This document shows positions 12,043-24,742 of a stretch of DNA of 64,000 nt, piece after piece (positions within the stretch are counted from its first letter, which is position 1; the number at the start of each line of letters is the position of its first letter). The notes beneath the pieces are model-generated. The model was not told the DNA's origin. It was given only the letters and a program-made list of their open reading frames with translations, and searched no databases. Made by a program: the position numbers and the translations under genes. Origin of the DNA: Ustilaginoidea virens. Lineage: Eukaryota; Ascomycota; Sordariomycetes; Hypocreales; Clavicipitaceae. Location of the stretch: contig NC_057317.1 in NCBI RefSeq assembly GCF_000687475.1, forward strand, positions 6,386,501-6,450,500, written 5' to 3'.

Positions 12043-12747
12043 TGTTGCAAAATGGTGACTCAGAACACTATTGGAAAGTATACTAAGTACCGACAGTGGC
12101 GTACAAGGCGTTGCAGAATAAAACAAAGAGCTGTTTAAGGATTTAAAGCGCACGAGAGGTTGACCAGAGCAAAGATGTCAGGGAAATCTGATTCTAATTG
12201 TTGGTGACTATTCTAGCTAGAAAGAGGGAATTTTGGGCATATTTCTACCATCTTGAAAAAGTGGTTGAAAATAATGAAAAACCGCAAAAATAGCGAAAAA
12301 CCCGACGAAAAGTCGGTCTGCCCAACCGTGCCCAATATCCTACCCAATGCCTACCCAACCAAGCCCAGTGGCTTATAGCGGTGTGCCGGATGCCCTATAA
12401 CAGCCTGCCGTACGGGCCGGAAGCCCTATATCGGTCTGCCGTAAATGACCGGTGTAGCGGGTGACTGTATGTAGAAGGCCGAAAGTGCTGGTTTGCCCAT
12501 TTGGTAATCCCGTAGAAATGCGCCGCCTGTTGTGGGCCCTGTGGCCCGCTGTGACCGGCCGCTGTGGCCGGCTGTGGGGCGCTGTGCCGGTGCCGTGACC
12601 GGCGCTGTGGCCCACTGTAATCGGCGTTGTGGGGCGCTGTGCCCCACTAAGGCGCCTGGTATAGCCACCGCGATATCTCAACGTAGAGACGTCGTACGGT
12701 AGCGAGACTAGTACCAAAATATAGCTAAAAAGGCGCTGATTTCAACA
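12043..12747 (-). repeat. 3' LTR of element C (705 bp)
   Basis: It reads TGTTGCAAAATGG...GATTTCAACA on the + strand. The centre (about 12400-12660) is GC-rich with repeated CGCTGTGGCC words, unlike the AT-rich flanks. Confidence 0.93.
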
Positions 12748-12834
12748 CCCCCTCTGATTAGTAATATGGCTAATCCTAGCGTTAGAATAAAAGAAAGAAA
12801 CCCTGTAAAAAATCAGAAAAAAAAGATGATGATG

Positions 12835-15800
12835 CTATAGGGATTGCAGCCCTAATAGCTGCCGAAATATGGGGAATTTCGGGCTTGGAAGTGGTTTGGT
12901 GAGTCCATCTGTAGGCATATCTGTCGTGGGTAAATAAGATATTTTTACTAGGCCGGCTTGGGCCTTCTCACGTATATACCGGAATTTAAGTAAGGTATGC
13001 TTAGTGCGGGCATGCTGATTTGGGTTATTTGCGTTTGAAATAGACCTTTGGTTATCGCAATATAGTGGTATCGGGCGTTAAATATCGACCTGGATTTCTT
13101 TAAATAAATTAGATATCCATTCCACTTCGCGAAGCGCCTTAAGTATTGCATCAGACTCGGCTTCAAGCGTTGATAAAACCATAGTCGAAGACCGTTTTAA
13201 CCTCTAGCTAATAGGTCTACTATTTAAGGTAGTAAGATAACCACTAGTGGACTTCGAAGTCAGCCGGCACCTAGTAAAATCGCTATTAGAAAATACAGCT
13301 AATACTATAGTAGCTTTAGCGGCTCGGTAACAAATGGCTATATTTGCCGTACCAGCTAAGTAGCGGAAAGTGCCCTTAGCAGTATTAAGCTGTATAGTGA
13401 AAGCCTGTTGTATATATCGTGATAGGTATTGCGTTGGAAAGGCAAGGTCAGGTCTTGATATTATTATTAACCACATCGATATCCCTACCAGCTGCTGGAA
13501 TAAGTGTTGATTACTAGTATCTAGCGGCGTATCGTCAGCCTCAGTAAGTATACCGGGCTGTAGCGGGATTAGATGCGGTTGTGCATCCTTAAGGTTGAAT
13601 TTCTTAAGGACTTCTGTAATAAATTGCGATTGGTGTAGCTATAATAGGCCCTTTTCTCTATCCCTAATAATCTGCACTCTTAGAAAGAAGGAGGCAGGTC
13701 CTCGGTCTTCTATGGCATATACCTTATGGAATTTAGCCTTAAGCTAATCAATATAGCTAAGGTCCGGACTAATAATCAAGCAGTCATCTATATAGGTCAT
13801 AATAAAGGTATACGTTCCTTTATTATAGAAGACGGCAGTATTAGAAAGTAGTGGCGTAAAACCCTCTTGTACTAGAAGGTCTTTTAACCGTAACTGCCAC
13901 TCGCGAGGGCCTTATTTTAGCCCATATAAGGCTTTCTTCAATAGTATAACCTATAATGCAGAGGGGTCATATCCAACCTTAGTAAGTAAGGCTAGAAGTC
14001 GTTAACGCTGCAGGTTAGACTATAAGGCTGGATTAGGTAAGAGTAGGCTTTCTGCAAATTCTAGAAAACTAGCTAGAATCTCTATATAAATCGTCTCTAG
14101 TAGTTCACTATTTAGAAAGGCACTAATAAAGTCGATCTGCTCTATTTCCTAGTTATTTGCAGCAGTAAGAGTAAGGATAATCCTCTATGTTGGTGGGATC
14201 GAAGTCGAGGCATAGGTCTCCGTAAAGTCTTGCCTAGATACCTGCATAAAGCCTTTGATAACTAATCATGCCTTATATTTAACCGGGTTATTATTCGCAT
14301 CTTTCTTAACGCGAAAAATAGGCCGGTTACGTAATATTTTCCTACTAGTAGGAATACTAGTCTTAGGAATAAATTGGAAGATATTTAAATCGATTAATTG
14401 CTCGAATTCCGAAAATAAGGCTTTTACCTAGTTATCCTTATGTGGGCTGTGTAAGACTTCCTTCCAGCTATTAGGCACACCTTCTGGGGCCCGTTTTGTA
14501 GCCTTAATCTTTACTGTATAGCAAATATCGTAAAAAGCATAGGAAGGGGGGAAATCCTGTATAGAAGCCTCTGGGGGGCTGCCTGGGTATCTGAAAATCT
14601 AGTTGTTTTTCGGCTAGGTGGGTGGGAAAGCACCCTATTAGTTAGTCTGTGGGTCAGACTATTGGTCAGACTATTGGTCAGTCTGTGGGTTAGGCTATTA
14701 GTCAGCCTATAGGTCCAAAAGTGACCTATAGTATCCATAACCTAGGATACCTTGTACGTCTTGTATTTGTGGTATTCTTCCTCGAATTCTACCCTTAGTA
14801 GCCTTAACCTAGTATGGCTGAATAGGCACCTTTTCTGATACTCGAAATATTTTCTCCTATGGTCTCTTATTTGAGGCGATATTTGGACTCTTGAATTTTA
14901 GATATTCTAGTATAGGTAGCGTTTTACTATGGCGAAATGCTGTATTTACTAGGAAGCCGGGCGAAAAGGCAGAATCTGTTGTGTCGGAAAGTCGCAGAAA
15001 ATCAGTGTGTGTAGGGCTTTGAGATTCGGACTATTGAAAATTTTCTATGTGGGGCGAGTTAGAATTTTCATATGTGCGGGGTATGCCCACTTTTGTGACA
15101 GATTCGGAAAATCTCTGTAGTTGAGATTCCTGGTGACGAGAGCTTTCTGTATTTCCTAGTATTTGCAGCCTTTTTGTATGGGAAAAAGGCGTATTTTCCT
15201 TAGCTGGTGAAAGCGGACCGTCTTGCCTAAGCTAAAAAGCTAAGTTAAGCTGAAGCGATTTGGAATCGAAAGACGGCGAATTGCTAAGAAATATTGTAGA
15301 GTGCTATAGCGGGCCAATTGGTGGTAGGCCCACTGGTTATAGTAGGCCCGCTGATTATAGTGGATCCGTATGCTGTATTAGGCCTATTGGTTGTGGTGGG
15401 CCCGTGGGCTGTGTTAGATCTGTGGCTTGTGGTAGGCCTGTGCCTTCGACTAAGCCTATACTATCGGTCTTAGACGAAATAGGTATATTTAGGCGAGGCG
15501 ACTTCTAGATAGGCTCTTCTAGAGTAATTTAGTCGATATTTACCCCCTCTAAATTAGAAGGCGGTTGGAAATTAAAAGTGCCCTCTAGGCCACTTGAAAT
15601 AGGGCCTATACCTTCATTTTAGTAGGTAAAAGTAATAAAAAAGGTCTTAGTGACGACCCGGCGATATGGGATATAGACGAGGTAGGTGCTATTACCTAGC
15701 GTAGCTAGTAACCTACCTGACTCGGTCTGGGGGGCTAGCTTGTGGCTAATGACCCGTTTTTCTAGAGGGATTAGCACCTCTATAGCCGCACTAATAGCCC

Positions 15801-18621
15801 TAAAGCTAGTAAGGTCGGGTAGGTAGTAGTGCGTAATTTCTGGAAAGTCCTTCTTTAATTCCTCGAAAGGTGACGAGGAACGGTTTGTAACTACTATTAG
15901 ATTTACTAAGGTAGTAATACTAAGAATTACTGTAGACTAAAGGTAAGAAGGTAATTGAGACTAAAGTATAATAGCTTTAAGTCGGTTAACGATAACCCGT
16001 ATAGAGCGTTCTGCTAACCTATTTTGCTTGTGAATGTAAGGGGAAGAGGTTAAAAAATCTATACCCTTGAGAGCTAGCTAGGCTGTAATAATGTCGTTGA
16101 TTTCCTTGCCACTATTATAGTGGAATTTAATAGCTGATTTGCCGTAGCGATTCCTAAGACCTTGGAAGAACCCCTATAATATTGGGAATACCGTGGGTCT
16201 TTTTTTATTGGGTAGTAAATGCACCTAATAGAAGCGTGATTTCCGGTCAACTAAGATGAGGCAAATGGGGCGTTTGCTGTATAGTAGAGGGTTAATTTGG
16301 AAGATATCGCCCTCTATGATGTCTAAATAATGCATAGGGTCTGGTATAGCCCCTAATGTAAAACGCCGAACTGACTTTGCCCTTTTACAGGCGATATAGT
16401 TAAAGTCAGAATCCTTTACCTTACTAAGATTAGGTAACCCTATAGTTGATGCATAGGTTTTCTTTAAAAGTTGGATTCCGATGTGCCTAAGCTGGATATG
16501 CTAAAGTCCGGCTAATAATAGCAGCTTTTGATATTCTGTATTAGCAGCTGGTATTATGACTGGGGCTGGGTTAAGGGTGACCGGGGCCCTTTGTGGTGGT
16601 TGGGCTGTATTAGGAATAGTAGCCTCTGTTGGTACCACCGAAAAACTAGGACTAGCTGGTGGGTTAGCTTGCGAATTAGCTGGTGGATTAGCTTGCGAAT
16701 TAGCTAGTAGAAGGTCTGAGTCAGCTAGTAGGGTAGGTAAATCCTCTGGCAGGGGATATTCCTTGTATTCTTTTGGGTTGGCTAGGGCAGGTAATTCGAC
16801 TGAGATACTGTATGAAGCCGGGTGATTTTAGCTAGAATGGTGTAAAAACGGCGAATCTACCCCTTTTTGTTGTAAAAAGAAGCTATACTTCTTAAAATTA
16901 AGAAGCCTAATGCACTTGTTATTGCTATTAACTAGGCTTTGGCCCTAAATACTGCTACGATTTAGATAGTGTTTAATGCTGCTAAAGATGTTAATATTAA
17001 AAGCTGGTATGAAAAGGGCGTTGGTTAGCTTTAAGGTGCCCCACTGAGGTAGGTTGGTGCCCTATAGTACGGTAAAACGCGCTGTGCCTTACCCACTGGG
17101 CTTGATTGGGCTACCACCTGTGCTAATAACTGGTCTATTTCCGGTATAGTGTTAGAAGTAGGTGAAATGCTTTTTATCGTTGATGATATACACTATAGAA
17201 TTAGTATTATAAAGCAAAGAATCTGTTGGCGTTTTCCCACCGGATTATGCACTATAGCTAGTAGCTAGAAATTGCATATATTCGCGGTCCTGGAAGGAAG
17301 AATAGGCTGTCTGATTGGGTATAAGACTTAGAGTGTTATAATTCCCTAATATAAAGGAATCAATAGTCTTTTTGTCGGTCTTTTATAGGGTATCTACTTT
17401 ATTAGCTGAATCTTTCTTTTCTTTATTCTTCTTTTTATTTTCCGGCTTGTCTTATATGGCAGAAGAAGACCCTTATTGGGTAGAAGACCCCTATTTCTTT
17501 TTGTTGGCGTTAGTAGTAGTATTTTTACCACCCTTGCTAGTATTATTATTAGCCGGCTTGCTACTATTGTTAGCGTTAGTAGCGGCACCTTTAACCTTTG
17601 CGAGGTAGGTGGTAGCCCTTGCTACTAATGATCCTTTAATGCGTTATTCTTCCAGTAAGTCAACTATATAAAATTGCAGGTTAATATTTGATGTATTTCC
17701 TTAAGTATAGGCGATTCTCATTATTGTGCGGTGTCATTCTACCCACTGAAAAAAGACCCCTTCTATAGTATGTAAATACTGGCTGATTTGGTCGAAAGGT
17801 TGTATGTGGGAGCCTAAAATTTGCAGCCTAGATAGGTAGCTATTAAAGGAGGCGTTGAAAGATTCTAAAGTACCCTTATAGCCTATAAAATTTAGTTGAT
17901 AGAAGGCAGGGTATAGGTGGGTCCGCTGTACGTCTAATGAGTGAGAATACTGTTTGGTAAGTAATGTAAAGGCTAACTCTAGGTTAGTGCACTAATTAAT
18001 AGCGGCAGCTGGTCTTTCTATGCAACTATTCTTAATAAGTAATAGTAAAAGTGCTTGCTCTGAATCGTTGAAACTGCTGGCAATAGAAGGATTTTCGATG
18101 AATTTGGCGATATTAAGTGCCCTAAGTTGAATCATAAGGGCCTGTTTCTATTGGTCGAAGTTAGATGCCCCCTTTAGCTTTTGGGATTCCTGGAATCCGT
18201 TGGCTGTTTTGGCTAGTTTTTTAATAGCTATAGCGCTGACTTGGCTGCTAATGCTGGATGGAACCGGCAGGGGTTGCTGCTGGGCTTTGGGTAGTGATGG
18301 TAGGTTATTTCTTTTACCTATAGGGGTTTGGAAGGTATCCATATCTATTATATCCTAGGATGGTAGGCTAGTAGCAGGCTTGATTAGTCTGTCTACTAAG
18401 GTGCCTACCTTATCAGCCAAAAAATCGATTTTAGAATTAATTTGATTAAATTTATAGTTGAATTCTTTTCTCATTTCCTATTAGTCTTCCTTAAGCTGGG
18501 CAATTTCCTGGTTATTATTAGATTCTTCTACCTCTGCCGTATTAGGGACTTGGTAGCCTGGGTTATTGTGGCCTAGGTTATTATGGCCTGGGTTATTAGC
18601 AGGAATATTCTGACTGGCTAT
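12835..18621 (-). pseudogene. gag-pol of C: one 1,929-codon frame closed by RIP stops
   Basis: The start codon is ATA at 18619-18621, at the place where element D has ATG, so ATG was probably mutated. The frame ends with LLGLQSL and TAG at 12835; its 5,787 nt divide by 3. Gag lies at about 17600-18620 and contains FDQWKQALMIQLRALN-like sequence (W now a stop). A protease site near 17190 reads LYNTNSIVYIINDKK, from a DTGS motif. Integrase spans about 14900-16500. RT/RNase H includes SRPDLAFPTQYLSRYI at 13204-13476, close to element D. Stops are mostly TAG in former Trp and Gln codons. Confidence 0.85.
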
Positions 18622-18906
18622 TATAGGAAGAGAAAAGGTGCTAGAATATCTTAAAAATGCGAAGAAAATCAAGATAGAAAATCTAGATAAAACTAGAAGA
18701 AAGCTGTGTTAAGGAATAACCTTAGAAAATCCTATTGTAAGGATGTGTTGCAGCTTGGTGTGGTAGCTGGGTTCCTAAATCTGGGATGATCAGTCCCTTA
18801 CTGCAGATTAGTAATATCGTTAGTTAGATTTCTGGGAGGTTAGCTGCCAAATGCATTAAAATCCTAAGTTAGCATAAAAAAGTCTTAAGCTGGAAGCCTT
18901 AAGACA

Positions 18907-18920
18907 CCGGGCTCATAACC
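18907..18920 (-). other. Primer-binding site of C, initiator tRNA-Met half
   Basis: On the minus strand GGTTATGAGCCCGG directly follows the 5' LTR. Its complement CCGGGCTCATAACC is the anticodon stem-loop of eukaryotic initiator tRNA-Met, as known for Drosophila copia, which primes from a cleaved tRNA half. Confidence 0.85.
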
Positions 18921-19625
18921 TATTGCAAAATGGTGACTCAGAACACTATTGGAAAGTATACTAAGTACCGATAGTGGCATACAAGGCGTTGCAGAATAAA
19001 ACAAAGAGCTGTTTAAGGATTTAAAGCGCACGAGAGGTTGACCAGAGCAAAGATGTTAGGGAAATCTAATTCTAATTGTTGGTGACTATTCTAGCTAGAA
19101 AGAGGGAATTTTGGGCATATTTCTACCATCTTGAAAAAGTGGTTGAAAATAATGAAAAACCGCAAAAATAGCGAAAAACCCGACGAAAAGTCGGTCTGCC
19201 TAACCGTGCCCAATATCCTACCCAATGCCTACCCAACCAAGCCCAGTGGCTTATAGCGGTGTGCCGGATGCCCTATAACAGCCTGCCGTACGGGCCGGAA
19301 GCCCTATATCGGTCTGCCGTAAATGACCGGTGTAGCGGGTGACTGTATGTAGAAGGCTGAAAGTGCTGGTTTGCCCATTTGGTAATCCCGTAGAAATGCG
19401 CCGCCTGTTGTGGGCCCTGTGGCCCGCTGTGACCGGCCGCTGTGGCCGGCTGTGGGGCGCTGTGCCGGTGCCGTGACCGGCGCTGTGGCCCACTGTAATC
19501 GGCGTTGTGGGGCGCTGTGCCCCACCAAGGCGCCTGGTATAGCCACCGCGATATCTCAACGTAGAGACGTCGTACGGTAGCGAGACCAGTACCAAAATAC
19601 AGCTAAAAAGGCGCTGATTTCAACA
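18921..19625 (-). repeat. 5' LTR of element C (705 bp)
   Basis: It matches 12043-12747 end to end with only transitions; its inner end is CAATA where the other copy has CAACA. Confidence 0.93.
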
Positions 19626-22600
19626 GTGATAGTAATACTAGCCGTAGCGCTGGTATCCTAGCTAGGTTAGGGGTTAGCGACGATAATATTGCGGCTATAG
19701 GTAGTCTATTAGGGGCCGGCGATGATATCTCGGCTATAGGTATTATCGCGGTTGGAGGTGCGGGTATAGCCGGTATCCTGACTTCTAGCCTGCCGGGGCG
19801 GGCCAGGCCTTCGGCATAGATAATATCTTCGGGATTATCGGCAGCAGGATTATTATTAAGGTTATAGTTATAGGGCTTAACGACTGTTAATCGGAACTTA
19901 ATGGGGCTATAAGGCATTTGTATAATGCAGGTCTTACTATCGAGGCTGATTAGCCGGTATGGCCTGTGCTATCTACCCTTTTCTCTTTATACCTATATAT
20001 CGGATTATAGGGGTAATCGGTGGATAGGCTATATGTTTAGGCCATTCTATTAGGTAAAGGCATTACGAACCTAGCGTCTAGCGAGGCATTTTCTAGCTTT
20101 ATTAGTAGCCTTTCGTAACGTTAAGGCGCGTTATGATACTAATAGGCTAGGCGGTAAGTTATCTATAAGTCGAGGATACGCTCTAAAGACTAATAATATA
20201 GGCACTAGACTATTAGGTCCTACTGAGTCATTAATAGCCTTTATAGCAAGCTATAATTTCTGTTCCTTTATTATTAGGTCGCCTATTTCGTTACTAACGA
20301 TGGTATAGGCTTTATATAATGGGGCGTAGTATCTTTCGACTTTACCAATACTATTGTAGGCTTCCATAGGGATTTCATCTACATTAATAGAGAGAAGCCG
20401 GGCATTATAGCAGAATTCGGCAGAAGCAAAATTTAGTCCGGCATCGTAGACTATCCAATCCGGTAGGCTAAGGTAAGTATCAATCCAGCATTCTTTAAAG
20501 GCATTCCAAACGTCTCGGGCTTTCTATCTTTATAGATCAAGGAACCTAGCCGCCTGGAAGCTTATTGCGGTATCTATAATATATAATACCGGCCGATTGT
20601 CAATATAAAGGATATCTACGATTATCTCGTAGTTAAATTGGCGGTTATCCTTTAGTGTGAATTTGAATCGGCTAGGTGCCTTTGCATTTATTTGGTATTG
20701 GTAGCATATATAGGTGATACTCTCGATGATATTGCGGTCAATATCATTATAACCAGCCCGTTGAAGCAATTTGGTAAGCCTATTAATGGAGGGGTGCCCG
20801 AATCGACGATAAAGCTAACGGATTTCCTATAATGAGAGGTGGAAGGCAGTAGTATCTGTGGTATTAAGAGTCTACTATAGATGTCCCCATTTCCTAATAA
20901 TTGGAACCTTGATATCCCCTTAGATTAATAAGTTATCAATATTATCCAGCTTTACGCCTATCCTATCTATATCCGTAATAGAATAAAGGAAGGGGGTACT
21001 GCTATTAAGGATGTGGAAGGGGATATTGCCGAATATCATCGGAATATTCAATATACCGGAAGATATAGCGGAGCTAGCGCCGAAGTTCACTATATGCTTT
21101 TTATCAGTCGCCTCGATAGTTAGGGTCTTTATTAATCTCATTAATACCTTTACTTAACCTAGGCCTGCTATTAATAGGCCGGAGGCGCCGGTATCTAGTA
21201 GGATTCCGCGGAAGGTATGGTCACCGTAACGTTCTTCTTCTAGAAAGGCAGAATTACAGTCGGGTGGTAGTAAGGGCATTCGGAAGGGGTTAATTTGCAG
21301 GAAGGCGTATCGGCATAATTCATCCTATAAGGCTTACAATATTGCGATAGATGAAGAAAGTGATGGTTTTGTTTGCATAGGGGCTAAGAAATACTGAGTG
21401 GCTATAATTTGTGGTGTAATAGCGTCCTCTATATCCCATTATGCAACGTTTGCCATTATGACTTCGATATCTTCAACGATATTATTAAAATCGGCATCTT
21501 TAAGGCTTTAGTCGGCAGTCCCTTTATATTCCTGTAGGAAAATGCGGAATTTTTTGTCATTAGGGGCGGTATGGTTGGAACGGTTCTTTAGCTATTATGC
21601 CTTAGATTCTTATTGCTCTTAGGCAGTATGGTTAGATAACCAATATCCTAATTTATTATAAACGAAGCATCTTCTTTAATGGGGCCTAGCTGGAAAGGCG
21701 CGATTCTATTGTTACTATTAATACTACTGCTGTGGGCCGAATCGGCGTTAAGGGCGGGATTGACCATATCTACGGTCCGTAAACAACGCCATATTATCAT
21801 CAATATCCTCAATATCCTGATGTTATTGAGGCTGCTGTTATTGAAGGAATTGATACTGTTGAGTCATATAGGTAGTTTTATAAATAGAAAGGGATTGCCG
21901 TAGGTCAGCGGCGAGGCCTTCGAATATAGAGGCATAACGATACATAGCCTGGCTACACTTAGGGGTATCCCTTATAGTATTGAGTATTTGTCGATGAAGC
22001 TTTATATCAGCTGTAAAGGGGGGAAAAAGACCATAATATAGGCGCTAAAGTTCCTCTAGTAGGATATTAAGGCATTCTAGCTTTGACTTATTAGGATATT
22101 TCGCGATAGTTGATTGGAGCGTTATTTTATTCCAATAGTGCAAATAGAATTGCTTTATGCTTTTATTTTCGAAATAGCTCTTAACTTTGCGGACTATATC
22201 ATCAAAAGTGAGGGTATCGCGAATGCGTTCGATATTATTAAAGTAATACGTCTTAGTATTGCAGATTAGTATAATTTGAAAAGCTCTAGCGAATGTATAA
22301 TCGGGCAGTCCTAGAAGGCGGTATTTGCTCTTAAAGGATACTACCTTTAGTATAAGGAAGTCATCTATTTTGCCGCTATATCTATCCTCTACGCGATAGC
22401 TGCGTAAGAGGTCAGATATCTTCTTCGAAATATCGTTAAACCCGGCCTCTGTATAGGCTCTTTGGGTATGATCTTCTTGGTGGTATTATTGTTCCGGAGG
22501 ATATTCCGGAATGGCTTATTGGTTATTACCTTACGGTAGGAAGTTAGCGGGGGCTTTATTTCCTCCCCTATTGATAGGAGCTTTGTTTCCTCCTATATTT

Positions 22601-23844
22601 GCAGGGGCTTTATTTCCTCCTGTTAAAACCGTCTGTTTATCGGCCTAAGTAGGCCGATAGTACCAGGAGGGGTCTGGTGCTGTGCCTATCCTTAATATTG
22701 TCGGGTGAGGCATTTGAGCCGGTGGTTGAGGCATTTGTGCCTGTGGGTTATAGCTGCGATACCATGATTTGTGATATCTAGTATTAGGGGCAGCTGTTTT
22801 ATCAATATTAGGGGCTTGCCCTATGCCGCTGGTAACGGCATATCGGGGAATATTGATATTGGTGATTTCTAGTGTGTTACCGTTGGGTCCTTCTATTAAG
22901 GGAAGCATATTATCGGGGCGTATGACTTAACCTTTGGTCCTTATGGGCATACTATAATTCTGAGGGGCATTAGGATAGCCGCCTCGGCTAGCCCGGCTAG
23001 GGGTATAACCCCTAGGGTGAAGTATTTAATCGGTCGGGCTATAGTTATCGTCCGTTGAATGTTACTATTATCGGGAGCTTTCCCCTGTCTTAAATAGCGG
23101 CCTGTAAATAGGCGCTTTCCCTTTCTATTATAGCGGCCGGCCCTTTTCTTCTTCGGTAGGAATAGGGGCCTTCTTTGACGTAAATAGAGGGATAAGGGGT
23201 TATTATGCCGTTGGTATTGCAAAGTCCCTAGGGGTCGAAGGGGCTTATAAAGGTCTTCGCGAGGGTAATCGCGAGGATGTTCGTAAGGGCAATCGCAAGG
23301 GTATCCGTAAGGGTATTCGAATAATTATAGCAGGGAGTAAATTCCTCGAGCTTATAATAGAGGGGGCATTCTGGTTTATTTGCATCTCCCGTTCGGTGTA
23401 GGCAGTAAGGACTGATTATTCCCTATCTGGATTTAATCGGGATATAAAGATCTTACGTGCAAATTGGAGGTCTATTTCTTCTTGAGGCCATTTAGGTATG
23501 TGTTTTTGTTGGATGTAATTGATGAGGGTCTTGACTGTTGATGATCCTGTGCTTTTAATGTATACCCTATGTTCCTGTAGGGTTATTCGGAATTCCCGTA
23601 GAAGCCGTTTATTGATACAGCTAAATAACTCCTTAATCCACTCATTATAATCTTTACGGAATTATTCCTATAGATCATCATCTATCTCATCGCCTATTGA
23701 GTAGTTATTAATGAGGTAGGCGATACGATTGTGTAACTAATCGTCTGTGGCATTAGTAGGGTTAATCTATTCTGTTGAACCGGCTTAATCCTCTATGATA
23801 ACCTTAGCGTGAGGCCTAAGCTTCTCGGGTAGTAATGCCTCCAT
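19626..23844 (-). pseudogene. B1 gag, protease and integrase, RIP-degraded
   Basis: Gag starts at 23844 with MEALLPEKLRPHAKVIIED. A zinc knuckle reads RRCFVYNKLGYW near 21650-21690, with Tyr in place of two Cys. The protease active site RGILLDTGASG (21164-21213) is intact. Integrase shows RRFGHPSINRL at 20773-20808, then VDILYIDNRP and SFQAARFLDL (20530-20769), a KVERYYAP segment near 20330, and KFRLTVVKPYNYN close to 19870-19900. A Pro/Ala-rich linker follows (19626-19860). Stops interrupt every region. The neighbour C separates it from its RT. Confidence 0.85.
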
Positions 23845-24410
23845 CGTGATATTGATAGGGGTAAGGATTAGGCGTGAAAGGCAGAGAGATAGGGAGCGTT
23901 TGGCGTAGGTATTGAAAGGAAGTAATTGATGAAGGAAGGATATTAATGAGATTAATAAAGGAAGGTAGTAAATTGATAAAGGAAGGAAGGAAGTAATAGT
24001 CGGGCAGGATATTATAGGCGTTCCGTTTGCTTGTTTGACTATATATCGGTAAATAGGTTCTTTACCGTTGTGAGGCTCTGAGTCGCTTGCGTAAGAACCC
24101 GCGTTTTGGCCTGCTAATTGTATCACGATAGATTTGGCGCTACGTATATCCTAGCACAACCAAAAGATATCGTGATATTTAGCGATCGTTACTGACTGAT
24201 ATAATCAATTAGTATGATGTTGGCGATTGTTCCTCGTGATAGACGAGTAGGGAAGGTTAGATATAATTAATTTATCCCTTGGTTCGTGATATCCGTAGCC
24301 GTTCTTCGGAATAGGCTAGATCACGTTCCTTATTAGTACGACCTGTTTAAATCGTCTCTTCTTGCTGTTCCTAGCTAATCTATGAAGTGAACTTTAACTT
24401 CACTGATTAG

Positions 24411-24737
24411 TGTTGGTTTCACTAAGGGGTACCCAGTTGTACGTAGGGTTGCGCGCGTGGTAATATGTACCGGGTGATCACTAAGCAAATGATTTGATTA
24501 CTTTGCTAATGACTATCTAAGAAAGAGGAAAAGAAGCAAAAGAGGGTAATTATACGATGTGGCCTTTTTGTGCGTGTGCTGTTGTCACGTGCATCGGCGC
24601 AGTCGGGCCGGGCTGCCCGCGTGCCCTACCGGGCTCAGGGGTAAAGGGGCAAAAGTGGCCACATCGTGCGCAGCAGTGTGCGCGGCATATCCGTCGCAAT
24701 GTGCCCAATTGGGCACCTTGCGACAGCGATTCCGACA
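24411..24737 (-). repeat. 5' LTR of B1
   Basis: It runs TGTTGGTTTCACTAAG...GATTCCGACA on the + strand. The next bases on the element strand, CTAATCAGTGAAGT, form an imperfect hairpin with ACTTCATAGATTAG. Confidence 0.92.
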
Positions 24738-24742
24738 GCCGA

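Larger units (their letters stand above)
12043..19625 (-). mobile_element. Cop-C copia retrotransposon C, full length (7,583 bp)
   Basis: It has equal LTRs of 705 bp (12043-12747 and 18921-19625) flanked by GTGAT (12038-12042 and 19626-19630). On the element strand the primer site GGTTATGAGCCCGG follows the 5' LTR (18907-18920) and the polypurine tract AGAGGGGG precedes the 3' LTR (12748-12755). The two LTRs differ by about ten transitions, so it is younger than the Cop-B copies around it. It inserted into the linker of B1 between integrase and RT. It is the full-length relative of element D. Confidence 0.94.
9629..24737 (-). mobile_element. Cop-B retrotransposon B1, full length, carrying nested C
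   Basis: It has 327-bp LTRs at 9629-9955 and 24411-24737, with GCCGA duplications at 9624-9628 and 24738-24742. Its two LTRs share subfamily words (GTGTGCTGTTGTCACGTGC) absent from the B3 LTRs, which confirms the pairing. After removal of C (12043-19625) it is about 7.5 kb. Gag-pol from ATG 23844 to TAA 10272, less the C insert, is 5,985 nt (1,995 codons), a single frame. It inserted in the RT of B3. Confidence 0.93.

Noticed and set aside
12373..12717. 114-codon and 80-codon frames in the LTRs of C (also at 19251-19595)
   Set aside because: They fall wholly inside the LTR and arise from its GC-rich repeats.
14511..14738. 75-codon frame with LTNSLTHR repeats on the minus strand
   Set aside because: It arises from a short tandem repeat inside the pol pseudogene of C, and lies out of line with recognised domains.
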